This document shows, one piece after another, positions 25,713 through 33,624 of a stretch of DNA of 64,000 bases. The notes under the pieces are model-generated. The model saw nothing but the letters and a program-made list of their open reading frames with translations. It was not told where the DNA came from and did no database searches. The DNA lies in NCBI RefSeq assembly GCF_001424125.1, contig NZ_LMQI01000001.1, forward strand, positions 397,687 to 461,686, written 5' to 3'. Each line of letters starts with the position of its first letter. Within the stretch, counting starts at the first letter, position 1. Both the position numbers and the translations under genes were made by a program. Source of the stretch: Cellulomonas sp. Leaf395 (GTDB lineage: Bacteria > Actinomycetota > Actinomycetes > Actinomycetales > Cellulomonadaceae).

Positions 25713-26668
25713 GGTTCGAGCACGATCTTGCCGAACTGGTCGCCGTCCACGAGCCGCTGCACGGCGGCGCGTGCGTCGGTCAGCGCGAACGTCGAGTCGA
25801 CCAGCGGCCGCACCCCGGTCCGGGCGACGAACGCGAGCAGGTGCCCGAGGTCGTCGCGCGTCCCCATGGTGGTGCCCACGACGGTGATCTCCTGGAAGAA
25901 GATCCGCGTGAGCTCGGCCGGTTCGGCGTCCCCGCTGGTGGCACCGGCGACGACGATGGTCCCGCCCGGCCGCACGGACCGGACCGAGTGCGACCAGGTG
26001 GCCTTCCCGACGCTCTCCAGGACCACGTCGGCCCGCGGCACCCGTGCGCCGGACTCCACCGCGGCCGCAGCACCGAGGGCCAGCGCACGGGTCCGGCGCT
26101 CCTCGGAACGGCTGGTCACGATCACCTCGAGCCCCGCCGCCGCACCGAGCAGGATCGCCGCGGTGGCCAGCCCGCCGCCGGCGCCCTGCACGAGGACCCG
26201 CTGTCCCGGGGTCGCGCCACCGGACCGGAAGAGCATCCGGTAGGCGGTGAGCCAGGCGGTCGGCAGGCACGCGGCCTCGACGAACGAGAGCGCGGCGGGC
26301 TTGTCGACGAGGTTCCAGGTGGGCACCGCGACCTGCTCCGCGAGCGTCCCCGGGTAGCGCTCCGACAGCAGGCTGCGGGGCTCGTCGGCCCCGACGCCGT
26401 GCCCGCTCGCCCCGCCGATGACGCCGTGCACGACGACCTCGCGCCCGTCGGTGGTCACCCCGGCGGCGTCGGTGCCCAGGATCATCGGCAGCTGCTCGGC
26501 CCGGATCCCGACCCCCCGCAGCGTCCACACGTCGTGGTGGTTGAGCGCGGCCGCGCGCACGTCGACGACCGACCAGTTCTCCCGTGCCTCCGGTTCCGGC
26601 TGCTCACCCACCTCGAGCGCGCTGACGGGGTCGTCGGACGAGAACCGGGCGGCGTAGGCGGCGATCAC
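25709..26668 (-). CDS. zinc-free medium-chain (quinone-oxidoreductase-like) dehydrogenase
   Basis: This 319-residue MDR-superfamily protein has AAALNHHDVWTLRGVG, ILGTDAAGV and the NAD(P)-binding VLVQGAGGGLATAAILLGAA. The structural zinc cysteine cluster of alcohol dehydrogenases is absent, so it belongs with quinone oxidoreductase/enoyl reductase-like members that use NADPH. The substrate is unknown. It is translationally coupled to the downstream hydrolase. Confidence 0.87.
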   Translation of the reverse strand: MIAAYAARFSSDDPVSALEVGEQPEPEARENWSVVDVRAAALNHHDVWTLRGVGIRAEQLPMILGTDAAGVTTDGREVVVHGVIGGASGHGVGADEPRSLLSERYPGTLAEQVAVPTWNLVDKPAALSFVEAACLPTAWLTAYRMLFRSGGATPGQRVLVQGAGGGLATAAILLGAAAGLEVIVTSRSEERRTRALALGAAAAVESGARVPRADVVLESVGKATWSHSVRSVRPGGTIVVAGATSGDAEPAELTRIFFQEITVVGTTMGTRDDLGHLLAFVARTGVRPLVDSTFALTDARAAVQRLVDGDQFGKIVLEP

Positions 26669-26714
26669 GGGCCCAACGTAACCGGCAGGGGACCGAACCC
26701 GCCGTCCGGCACGT

Positions 26715-27530
26715 TCAGGTGCGTCCGCCCGGCTGGTGCGCGCGGCAGAACCGGCGGACGGCGGCGTTGAACTGCTCCGGGGCCTGCAGGTTGGTGACGT
26801 GCCCGACGCCCTTGATGACCACGAGCTCGGTGTCGGGGATCGCCCGCTCGAGCTGGCGGGCCACGTCCAGCGGGGAGCGGGCGTCGAGCTCGCCCCAGAT
26901 CAGCAGGGTGGGTACCGCGACGTCGGCGAGCTGGTCCCGCAGGTCGGCCCTCGCCATGACCTCCAGCTGCGCGCCCAGGGTCGCGGGGCGCACGGAGGCG
27001 GCCATCGCGCGGAGCAGGGGGACGACGTCGGCCGGCGGGTCTCCGGAGAACAGACCTGGGATGGTGGGTTCGAACTCCTCGGGCGGCACAGCGACCATCC
27101 GTCGAGCCCAGGCCAGCCGCGCCTGGACCTCCTGGGCCGGCAGCGAACCCGCCCAGCCGGCGTAGGTGTCGGCGAGGACGAGGGTCGCGACGAGATCCGG
27201 GTGGTGGCGGTAGAGCTCGAGCGCGACCGTCCCGCCCCAGGACAACCCACCCACGTGCGCGGGACCGAGCCCGAGCGACGCTATGAGGGTCGCCAGGCAG
27301 CGGGCGTAGTCGACCAGCCCGAACCCCGCGGGCAGGTCGGACGAGCCGCCGGCGCCAGGCTCGTCCCAGGCCACGACGGTGAGCTCGTCGCTGAGGCCGT
27401 CGAGCTGCGGCGCCCACGCCCGCCCGTCGTGGGACGCGCCGTGCAGGAGCACCAGGGGCGGGCCGGTGCCCGCGCGCCGATAGGCGACCTGGAGATCGCC
27501 CACCCGGACCGTGACCGACCGCAGTGGCAT
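26715..27530 (-). CDS. alpha/beta hydrolase
   Basis: This 271-residue protein has LVLLHGASHDGRAWAPQL (oxyanion hole), VGGLSWGGTVALELY (nucleophile serine), LLIWGELDARSPLD (acid) and IKGVGHVTNLQAPEQF (histidine). The catalytic triad is complete. The substrate is undefined. It lies between the MDR gene and the mycothiol-type isomerase gene on the same strand. Confidence 0.88.
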   Translation of the reverse strand: MPLRSVTVRVGDLQVAYRRAGTGPPLVLLHGASHDGRAWAPQLDGLSDELTVVAWDEPGAGGSSDLPAGFGLVDYARCLATLIASLGLGPAHVGGLSWGGTVALELYRHHPDLVATLVLADTYAGWAGSLPAQEVQARLAWARRMVAVPPEEFEPTIPGLFSGDPPADVVPLLRAMAASVRPATLGAQLEVMARADLRDQLADVAVPTLLIWGELDARSPLDVARQLERAIPDTELVVIKGVGHVTNLQAPEQFNAAVRRFCRAHQPGGRT

Positions 27531-27561
27531 CCGTCGACGGTACGCCCGGCCGTGGGACGGG

Positions 27562-28278
27562 CTACAGGATGGGCAGCATCCGACCGAGGTCCGGCACCCC
27601 GTCGGACGTGTAGCGCGGGTGCAGGGCGAGGGCCAGCTCGTCGACGTCGTACACCTGGCGGCCGGCCGCGAGCCGGACCCACAGGCGGGCGTCGGCGATC
27701 TCGAGGCTCCAGCCGCCGCGGGCCACGACGATCTCGAGGAGCGCGTCGGCCACCAGCTGGAGCGCGCCGGGGTCCACGGGGTCCGGACCGCGTCGCACCG
27801 ACCGCGCGAGGTCGTCGGCGTGCACCACCAGCTCCAGCACCCGCGAGACGGTCATCGTGCTGAGCAGCACCGGACCGCGGCGGGCCTGCACGACGAGGTC
27901 GTCCGGGCCCAGCTCGTCGAGCTTCTTGAACGCTGCGCGGGCGCGGGCGTCGACCTCGGACATCGGGTCGTGCGCGATCTCGGCCGCCAGCTTCCGGGTG
28001 GTCTCCGCGATGTCCGTGGCGCGGTCGGCGTACGTGCCGACGTACTCGCCGAGCGTGAACGGCACGGTGCCCTCGGGCAGCGGCACGCACACCGCGAGCG
28101 CCTCCATCGCGCGGCCCAGGTGCGCGACGAGCTCCGCGACGGTCCAGCCGTCGAGCACCGACGGGTCGTCGGCGACGTCGTCGTCGACCACGTCGGCGAC
28201 CCAGGACCGCAGGCGGTCCCACTGGGCGTGCAGGGCGGTGCTGGCGTCGGCGAGATCGGCGGAGGGCATAGCGCCCAT
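27562..28278 (-). CDS. maleylpyruvate isomerase family, mycothiol-dependent (MDMPI/DinB-like) protein
   Basis: This protein is about 238 residues with a DinB-like four-helix N-terminal domain (LDGWTVAELVAHLGRAMEAL) and a middle helix LELVVHADDLARSV. Both are typical of actinobacterial mycothiol-dependent isomerase-family proteins. Some members use mycothiol as a cofactor in isomerisation or transfer reactions; most are uncharacterised. The presence of mshA in the window is consistent with mycothiol. ATG 28278 is preferred; ATG 28269 is the alternative. It lies 13 bp after metX. Confidence 0.82.
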   Translation of the reverse strand: MGAMPSADLADASTALHAQWDRLRSWVADVVDDDVADDPSVLDGWTVAELVAHLGRAMEALAVCVPLPEGTVPFTLGEYVGTYADRATDIAETTRKLAAEIAHDPMSEVDARARAAFKKLDELGPDDLVVQARRGPVLLSTMTVSRVLELVVHADDLARSVRRGPDPVDPGALQLVADALLEIVVARGGWSLEIADARLWVRLAAGRQVYDVDELALALHPRYTSDGVPDLGRMLPIL

Positions 28279-28291
28279 GGTGCCGCAGTGC

Positions 28292-29575
28292 TCAGTCGCG
28301 CGCGCCCCGCTCGAGGAACTCGTGCACGTAACCACCCACCAGGTCCTCCTCGATGAGGAAGCCGTCGTGGCCGTAGTCGGAGTGGATGGTCCGCAGCGGC
28401 TCGGCGCCGGGGATGCCCGCCGCGATCCGCTCGGACTGCGCGGGCGGGAAGAGCCGGTCGGAGTCGACGGCGATGACGAGGGCCCGCGCGGTGATCGAGC
28501 CCAGCGCGGCCGTGACTCCTCCGCGGTCGCGGCCGAGGTCGTGCGTGATCATCGTCCGCGTGAGCACCACATAGGTGTTCGCGTCGAACCGGCGGCTCAG
28601 CTTGTCGCCGTGGTGGTCCAGGTACGACTGCACCGCGAACCGTCCGCCCTCCAGCGGCTGCTCGCCGCCCTGCGGGATGCGCCCGAACCGCTGGTCCAGC
28701 TCCTTGGCGCTGCGGTAGGTCTGGTGCGCGATCTGTCGCGCCAGGCCGAGGCCGACGTGCGGACCGTCGCCGTCGGCTGCGTCGTAGTAGTCGCCGTCGC
28801 GGTAACGCGGGTCGGCGCGGACGGCGGCGAGCTGGGTGTGGAACCCGGCGATCTGGTCCCCGGAGGTCTGCGCGGCCGTGGCGATCGCCGCGATGGCCTC
28901 CACGCGCTCGGGGGCGCTGGCCGCCCACTCCAGCACGCGCAGGCCGCCCAGCGACGCGCCGATGACGAGCGACCACGCGTCGATGCCGAGCAGGTCGGAC
29001 AGGCGGATCTCGGCGGCGACCTGGTCGCGGACCGTCAGCAGGGGGAACGTGCTGCCCCACGGCGTGCCGTCGGGTCCCGGCGATGCGGGTCCGGTGGAGC
29101 CCTGACAGCCACCGAGCACGTTGGGTGCGACGACGAACCAGCGGTCGGTGTCGATCGGCGCTCCCGGCCCGACCATCGACGACCACCAGCCCGGTGTCGG
29201 GTGCCCGTCGCCGGCCTCGCCGGTCACGTGCGAGTCGCCGGTCAGCGCGTGCAGCACGAGCACCGCGTTGGTGCCGTCCTCGTTCAGCTCGCCCCACGTC
29301 TCGTACGCCAGCCGCACGGCCGGGAGCCGCCCGCCCGACTCGAGCTTGAGCGGGCCGAGGTCCGCGAACTGCCGACGCCCCACGGGGTGGCCCTCCCGCC
29401 AGGCCGCGCTCGCCGGGACCGGTGGCCGGTCGGCCGCGGGGGTGCGGGACCCGAGAGTGCGCGGTCGGACGGGGGGCAGGGTGGTCAGGTCGGGCACGCG
29501 CGTCCTCTCAGGGTGCACCGCCGAGCCGTCGGTCCCCGCGACGGGGTCCGACGGTCTCGGCGGCGTCGTGCTCAT
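28292..29575 (-). CDS. metX: homoserine O-acetyltransferase
   Basis: This 427-residue protein converts homoserine and acetyl-CoA to O-acetylhomoserine in methionine synthesis. The alpha/beta hydrolase triad is visible: S208 in VIGASLGGLRVLEW, Asp in VIAVDSDRLFPP and His in SDYGHDGFLIEEDL. The family motif GGCQGSTGP is intact. The N-terminal extension of about 70 residues is rich in Pro and Arg. It follows metY by 6 bp, so metY-metX is an operon. Confidence 0.95.
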   Translation of the reverse strand: MSTTPPRPSDPVAGTDGSAVHPERTRVPDLTTLPPVRPRTLGSRTPAADRPPVPASAAWREGHPVGRRQFADLGPLKLESGGRLPAVRLAYETWGELNEDGTNAVLVLHALTGDSHVTGEAGDGHPTPGWWSSMVGPGAPIDTDRWFVVAPNVLGGCQGSTGPASPGPDGTPWGSTFPLLTVRDQVAAEIRLSDLLGIDAWSLVIGASLGGLRVLEWAASAPERVEAIAAIATAAQTSGDQIAGFHTQLAAVRADPRYRDGDYYDAADGDGPHVGLGLARQIAHQTYRSAKELDQRFGRIPQGGEQPLEGGRFAVQSYLDHHGDKLSRRFDANTYVVLTRTMITHDLGRDRGGVTAALGSITARALVIAVDSDRLFPPAQSERIAAGIPGAEPLRTIHSDYGHDGFLIEEDLVGGYVHEFLERGARD

Positions 29576-29581
29576 GTTCGG

Positions 29582-30901
29582 TCAGGCGCCCTTCGCAGCG
29601 CGGAACCCTGCATCCAGGTCAGCCAGGATGTCATCGATGTGCTCGATGCCCACGGCGAGCCGGACCAGGCCGGGGGTCACGCCGGACAGCGCCTGCTCCT
29701 CCGGCGTGAGCTGGCTGTGCGTCGTCGAGGCCGGGTGGATGACGAGCGAGCGCACGTCCCCGATGTTGGCGACGTTCGAGTGCAGCTCGAGCGCGGACAC
29801 GAACGCCTGACCGGCCTCGGTGCCGCCCTCGAGCTCGAACGCGAGCACCGCGCCGGCTCCGCGCGGCGAGTACTTCAGCTGCGCGGCGTGCCACGGGCTC
29901 GACTCCAGCCCCGCGTAGTGCACGGTGCCGACGTCCTCACGCGCCTCCAGCCAGGCAGCGACCTTCTCCGCGTTCTCGACGTGCCGCTCGATCCGCAGCG
30001 ACAGCGTCTCGATGCCCTGCGCGATGAGGAACGCGTTGAACGGGGAGATCGCCGAGCCGAGGTCGCGCAGCAGCTGGACCCGCGCCTTGAGGATGAAGGA
30101 CAGGTTGACACCGAAGAGGCCGCCGACGCCGAGGTCCCGCGCGAACACCAGCCCGTTGTACGACGGGTCGGGGGTGTTGTAGTTGGGGAACCGCTCGGGG
30201 TGCTGCGCGAAGTCGAACGAGCCGCCGTCGACGATCACGCCACCGATCGCGGAGCCGTGACCGCCCAGGTACTTCGTCGCCGAGTGCACGACGATGTCCG
30301 CGCCCCACGCCAGCGGGTTGATCAGGTAGGGCGTCGCCACCGTGTTGTCCACGATCAGCGGGACGCCGGACTCGTGCGCGACCCCCGCGACGAGCTCGAT
30401 GTCGAGGATGTCCGCCTTCGGGTTGGGGATCGTCTCCGCGAAGAACAGCTTGGTGTTCGGCTGAACCGCGTCCTTCCACGCCTGCGCGTCATGCGGGTCC
30501 GTGACGAACGTCGTCTGGATGCCCAGCTTGGGCAGCGTGTAGTGCAGCAGGTTGTACGTGCCGCCGTAGAGCGACGGGCTCGCGACGATGTGGTCGCCGG
30601 CCTCGGCGATGTTGAGGATGGCGAGCGTCTCGGCGGCCTGGCCCGACGACACGAGCAGCGCACCGACGCCGCCCTCGAGGTCCGCGATGCGGTTCTCGAC
30701 GACCTCCTGCGTGGGGTTGCCGATGCGCGTGTAGATCGGGCCGAGCTCCTTGAGCGCGAACCGGTCGGCGGCCTGCTGCGCGGAGTCGAAGACGAACGAC
30801 GTCGTCTGGTAGATCGGCAGCGCGCGGGCGCCCGTGGCGGGGTCCGCGGTCTGGCCGGCGTGGATCTGGCGGGTCTCGAAGTTCCAGCTCTCGTTGCTCA
30901 T
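29582..30901 (-). CDS. metY: O-acetylhomoserine sulfhydrylase (O-acetylhomoserine aminocarboxypropyltransferase)
   Basis: This 439-residue PLP enzyme makes homocysteine from O-acetylhomoserine and sulfide. The Schiff-base lysine is K210 in VVHSATKYLGGHG; YTRIGNPTQEVVENRIADLE and the late SLVIHPASTTHSQL are standard for the Cys/Met metabolism family. The ATG at 30901 has GGAG at an 8-bp spacing. It is the first gene of the minus-strand unit and has a 198-nt leader that begins with a tiny Met/Cys peptide gene, described separately. Confidence 0.95.
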   Translation of the reverse strand: MSNESWNFETRQIHAGQTADPATGARALPIYQTTSFVFDSAQQAADRFALKELGPIYTRIGNPTQEVVENRIADLEGGVGALLVSSGQAAETLAILNIAEAGDHIVASPSLYGGTYNLLHYTLPKLGIQTTFVTDPHDAQAWKDAVQPNTKLFFAETIPNPKADILDIELVAGVAHESGVPLIVDNTVATPYLINPLAWGADIVVHSATKYLGGHGSAIGGVIVDGGSFDFAQHPERFPNYNTPDPSYNGLVFARDLGVGGLFGVNLSFILKARVQLLRDLGSAISPFNAFLIAQGIETLSLRIERHVENAEKVAAWLEAREDVGTVHYAGLESSPWHAAQLKYSPRGAGAVLAFELEGGTEAGQAFVSALELHSNVANIGDVRSLVIHPASTTHSQLTPEEQALSGVTPGLVRLAVGIEHIDDILADLDAGFRAAKGA

Positions 30902-31075
30902 CGTTCTGCGCTCCGTCGTCGATAAGGGATCTCTGGGATCCGCGGAGGGCTTCGGGCAGCCGACATCCGTCCCGCGGAGGGGTGGAGTGGCGCACGGATC
31001 GAGCCATGGCTCGGGCGGGACGTCGAGGCGCCGGGTGGGCGACCTGCCCGCGGGCACAGCCGAGCGTGCGCTGGG
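30902..31075 (-). promoter_or_regulatory. long 5' leader of metY with competing stems
   Basis: This stretch is transcribed but not coding for metY. On the transcript, GTCCCGC occurs both in the leader peptide gene (31097-31091) and mid-leader (31021-31015), and both can pair with the single downstream GCGGGAC (30975-30969). A second stem joins GCGCACG (31071-31065) to CGTGCGC (30996-30990). It encloses the perfect dyad CGAGCCATGGCTCG (31015-31002). A GGATC/GATCC hairpin lies just before the ribosome binding site. Mutually exclusive pairings suggest attenuation; no SAM-I/IV core motif is visible. Confidence 0.5.
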
Positions 31076-31099
31076 TCAGCGACACATTCGGCGGGACAT
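31076..31099 (-). CDS. leaderless Met/Cys leader peptide MSRRMCR of the metYX unit
   Basis: ATG TCC CGC CGA ATG TGT CGC TGA encodes MSRRMCR. The ATG at 31099 lies exactly 12 bp after the start of a -10 hexamer (TACTCT, 31111-31106), so transcription probably begins at the A of the ATG. It uses CGA and TGT, codons rare in this genome. It sits 175 nt before metY. Cysteine-rich leaderless peptides that control sulfur genes are known in mycobacteria; a mixed Met/Cys peptide before metY is a natural sensor of charged tRNA-Met and tRNA-Cys. Translation is inferred. Confidence 0.5.
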   Translation of the reverse strand: MSRRMCR

Positions 31100-31105
31100 G
31101 GGCTG

Positions 31106-31147
31106 AGAGTAGGCGGATCCGTCCGACGACTGAAACAGCCGTCTCAG
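31106..31147 (-). promoter_or_regulatory. metY promoter with overlapping inverted repeat
   Basis: On the minus strand the -35-like TTTCAG (31135-31130) and -10 TACTCT (31111-31106) are 18 bp apart. An inverted repeat, CTGAAAC-AGCC-GTCTCAG (31130-31147 on the plus strand), covers the -35, matching a repressor site layout such as that of a TetR-type Met/Cys regulator. The factor is unknown. Confidence 0.5.
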
Positions 31148-31350
31148 AATGTGACCATCGGGCTTCTCATCAGGTGTCATCGCGGCAAACGGGTGATCTC
31201 TGCCTGATCCTGTCCGGTTCGTCCCAAAGCACATCGATGTGACTCGTGGGACTGGTGTGACACGTGTTCTCTTCTGAGGTTTCCGCCGGTAGCGTCCCCC
31301 GAGAACAGCCGCCGGAAGGCCGGTCATTCCACGTCGGGGAGGGCGTCCAG
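31148..31350 (+). promoter_or_regulatory. upstream region of the NlpC/P60 gene
   Basis: No gene is visible here. GTGAC occurs at 31239 and 31257, and ACACGTGT (31260-31267) is a perfect palindrome. It is somewhat richer in A/T than its neighbours. A GGGGAGGG ribosome binding site precedes the GTG at 31351. The exact promoter could not be placed. Confidence 0.35.
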
Positions 31351-32820
31351 GTGAGCCACAGCACGACCATGCGCAGGGCCTCACGGGGCCTGGTCGCCGG
31401 CGCGCTCGTCGCCACCCTGCTCGCGTCGGGCGCCTCCAGCGCGCTCGCCGACCCGACACCCCCGTCCGCGCAGGACGTCGAGCGTGCGCAGGGCGCGGTG
31501 CAGTCCGCGGAGCGCTCCGTCGCCTCGATGGAGGTCCGCCTCGCCCAGCTGAGCGCGCAGACCGACGCCGCCGAGCTCAAGGTCCAGCAGGCAGGCGAGG
31601 CGTACAACCGGGCCGTCGTCGACGCCGACGCCGCCCAGCAGGCCTCCGACGACGCCGTTGCCCGCTCGACGGAGGCGGCAGCCACCGCCGAGGACGCCCG
31701 CCGCCAGCTCGTCGCCATCGCCCGCGAGGTCGCCCGGTCCGGCGGCTCGACCGACCTGCTCCAGGCGCTCCTGTCGTCCGACGGCTTCCAGGACGTCGCC
31801 CGCCGCACGACCGCGCTCGACCGCATCAGCGGCAAGGCCGACGAGGCGGTCCAGGAGTACCGGGCGACCCAGCTCGTCGCCACCACGCTCGCCGAGCGCG
31901 CCACCGAGGCCGCCGAGGCGGCGAAGGCCGCGAAGGCCTCGGCCGCCGACGCGTTGGCCGCCGCCGAGCAGGCGCAGACGGACGCCGCCGCCGCGCAGAC
32001 CGCCGCCACCGCCGAGCGCGACGGGCTCATCACCGCCCTGGCAGCCGCCCGCCAGACCAGCGCCGAGGTCGAGCGCGCCCGCCAGGACTTCGTCGACCAG
32101 CAGCGCCGCGAGCGCGAGGAGGCCGCCGCCCGCGCGGCCGCCCTGCGACCGGTCGCCGCGCCGCCGACCACCACCGCACCTCCGGCGGGCGGTGGCGGGA
32201 CCACGGCCCCGCCGGCGACGACGAACCCGCCCGCCACGACCACACCGCCGGTCACCACCAACCCGCCGCCGGTCACGACGAACCCGCCCCCGGTCACCAC
32301 GAACCCGCCGCCGGTCACCACGAACCCGCCCCCGGTCACCACGAACCCGCCCCCGGTCACGACCAACCCGCCGCCGGTCACCGCTCCTCCGGTCACGGCG
32401 CCCGCGCCGTCGAACCCGTACGGCCTGGGCACCGGCCGCTCCCGCGGATCGGCAGGCGGCGGAGCGGCGGCGCTCGCCTGGGCGCAGACGAAGACGGGGC
32501 TGCCGTACATCTGGGGCGGCGTCGGTCCCGACGGCTACGACTGCTCCGGCCTGACGATGAGCGCGTGGCGCACCGCCGGCGTCAACCTCGCGCGCACCAC
32601 CCGCGACCAGTACAAGCAGGTCCTCAAGATCAGCTACAACGAGCTTCGCCCCGGCGACCTCGTGTTCTGGTCCACCGACCCGAACAACCCGGACGCGATC
32701 TACCACGTGGCCATCTGGGCCGGCGGCGGCCAGATCATGGAGGCCTCGAAGCCCGGCGACCCCCTGCGCACGACCTCGATGCGCTGGGGCAAGACCATGC
32801 CCTTCGCGGGCCGCCCGTAA
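31351..32820 (+). CDS. secreted NlpC/P60 peptidoglycan endopeptidase with coiled coil and PPPVTTN repeats
   Basis: This 489-residue protein has a signal peptide (GLVAGALVATLLASGASSALA), a long Ala/Glu-rich coiled-coil region (about residues 45-265), a Thr/Pro repeat stalk of PPPVTTN units, and a C-terminal NlpC/P60 cysteine peptidase domain. The catalytic cysteine is in YDCSGLTMSAWRTAG, the histidine in YHVAIWAGGGQIM. The order matches RipA/CwlO-type hydrolases that cut stem peptides during division or growth; the coiled coil would inhibit or localise the enzyme (FtsEX-type control is possible but unproven). GTG 31351 is supported by the ribosome binding site. Confidence 0.92.
   Translation: MSHSTTMRRASRGLVAGALVATLLASGASSALADPTPPSAQDVERAQGAVQSAERSVASMEVRLAQLSAQTDAAELKVQQAGEAYNRAVVDADAAQQASDDAVARSTEAAATAEDARRQLVAIAREVARSGGSTDLLQALLSSDGFQDVARRTTALDRISGKADEAVQEYRATQLVATTLAERATEAAEAAKAAKASAADALAAAEQAQTDAAAAQTAATAERDGLITALAAARQTSAEVERARQDFVDQQRREREEAAARAAALRPVAAPPTTTAPPAGGGGTTAPPATTNPPATTTPPVTTNPPPVTTNPPPVTTNPPPVTTNPPPVTTNPPPVTTNPPPVTAPPVTAPAPSNPYGLGTGRSRGSAGGGAAALAWAQTKTGLPYIWGGVGPDGYDCSGLTMSAWRTAGVNLARTTRDQYKQVLKISYNELRPGDLVFWSTDPNNPDAIYHVAIWAGGGQIMEASKPGDPLRTTSMRWGKTMPFAGRP
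32245..32370 (+). repeat. six 21-bp tandem repeats encoding PPPVTTN
   Basis: Six units related to CCGCCGGTCACCACGAACCC run in frame, followed by a partial seventh to about 32388. Each encodes seven residues of an extended Thr/Pro linker. Copy number probably varies between strains. Confidence 0.85.
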
Positions 32821-32845
32821 ACCCCTGCCCGTCAGCCTCTTCTAG

Positions 32846-32887
32846 CGTCCGTGCATCCGAGCGCCAGGACCACCGAATCTGCGGACG
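32846..32887. repeat. degenerate copy of the ACGTCCGC hairpin element
   Basis: CGTCCG (32846-32851) and CGGACG (32882-32887) flank an interior (GCATCCGAGCGCCAGGAC) that resembles the intact element just downstream. It appears to be a decayed tandem copy. Confidence 0.45.
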
Positions 32888-32901
32888 ACCACGGGAGCAA
32901 G

Positions 32902-32953
32902 CACAACGTCCGCCCATTCAAGCGTCAGGACGCTCGAATGTGCGGACGTTGTG
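32902..32953. terminator. long imperfect hairpin between convergent genes (dispersed element copy)
   Basis: CACAACGTCCGC (32902-32913) pairs perfectly with GCGGACGTTGTG (32942-32953). An inner stem CATTCAAGCGTC/GACGCTCGAATG has one mismatch. It sits between the convergent NlpC/P60 and ppa genes and so probably terminates both. The outer arms recur at 54006 and 60948. Confidence 0.65.
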
Positions 32954-32966
32954 GGTGGAGCGGAGG

Positions 32967-33464
32967 TCAGTGGTTGTAGTAGTTCGTGTCGATGGCGCGC
33001 TGGCGGCTGCGTTCGATCTCTGCCTCCGCCTCGCTGCGGCCTACCCAGTGGGCGCCCTCGACCGACTTGCCGGGCTCCAGGTCCTTGTAGACCTCGAAGA
33101 AGTGCTGGATCTCGAGGCGGTGGAAGTCGGACACGTCGTCGATGTCCTGGCGCCACGCGGCGCGCTGGTCGCCCGTCGGGACGCAGAGCACCTTGTCGTC
33201 GCCGCCGGCCTCGTCGCGCATGCGGAACATGCCCAGCGCACGGGCGCGGATGAGGCAGCCGGGGAATGTCGGCTCCTCCAGCAGCACCAGCGCGTCGAGC
33301 GGGTCGCCGTCCTCGCCCAGGGTGCCCTCGATGAAGCCGTAGTCGTCCGGGTAGCGGGTCGAGGTGAACAGCATCCGGTCGAGGCGGATGCGCCCCGTGG
33401 CGTGGTCCACCTCGTACTTGTTGCGCTGACCCTTCGGGATCTCGATCGTGACGTCGAACTCCAC
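32967..33464 (-). CDS. ppa: inorganic pyrophosphatase
   Basis: This 165-residue soluble family I pyrophosphatase hydrolyses PPi released by biosynthesis. The metal-binding signature [14 protein letters not shown] and [20 protein letters not shown] are intact, and the length is normal. The GTG at 33464 has GGAGGAG at good spacing. TAACCT at 33497-33492 on the minus strand is a plausible -10. Confidence 0.95.
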   Translation of the reverse strand: MEFDVTIEIPKGQRNKYEVDHATGRIRLDRMLFTSTRYPDDYGFIEGTLGEDGDPLDALVLLEEPTFPGCLIRARALGMFRMRDEAGGDDKVLCVPTGDQRAAWRQDIDDVSDFHRLEIQHFFEVYKDLEPGKSVEGAHWVGRSEAEAEIERSRQRAIDTNYYNH

Positions 33465-33624
33465 AGCTGCTCCTCCGCCCCACGTCCGCGCCCAGGTTAC
33501 GGGACCCGCGGTCGCGACACTCGTCGTCGTGCGGCGCGCCGGGGTGTCTGGGGCGCCCTTGTCTCGGACAGTAGTCTGACGCACCGCGGGACGGGGCGTC
33601 CCACCGGGGTGATGAGCGGGGCGG

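Noticed and set aside
30902..31110. SAM-I or SAM-IV riboswitch before metY
   Set aside because: I looked for the conserved core elements of these classes in the leader and did not find them; the short peptide gene with competing stems is the better explanation.
31148..31350. c-di-AMP (ydaO-type) riboswitch before the NlpC/P60 gene
   Set aside because: Cell-wall hydrolases in actinobacteria often have one, but the conserved core sequences are not visible here; the gap before the M15 gene (16702-16820) is also too short and lacks them.
32245..32370. CRISPR-like array
   Set aside because: The 21-bp repeats have no spacers, lie in frame inside a coding region and encode a Thr/Pro stalk.
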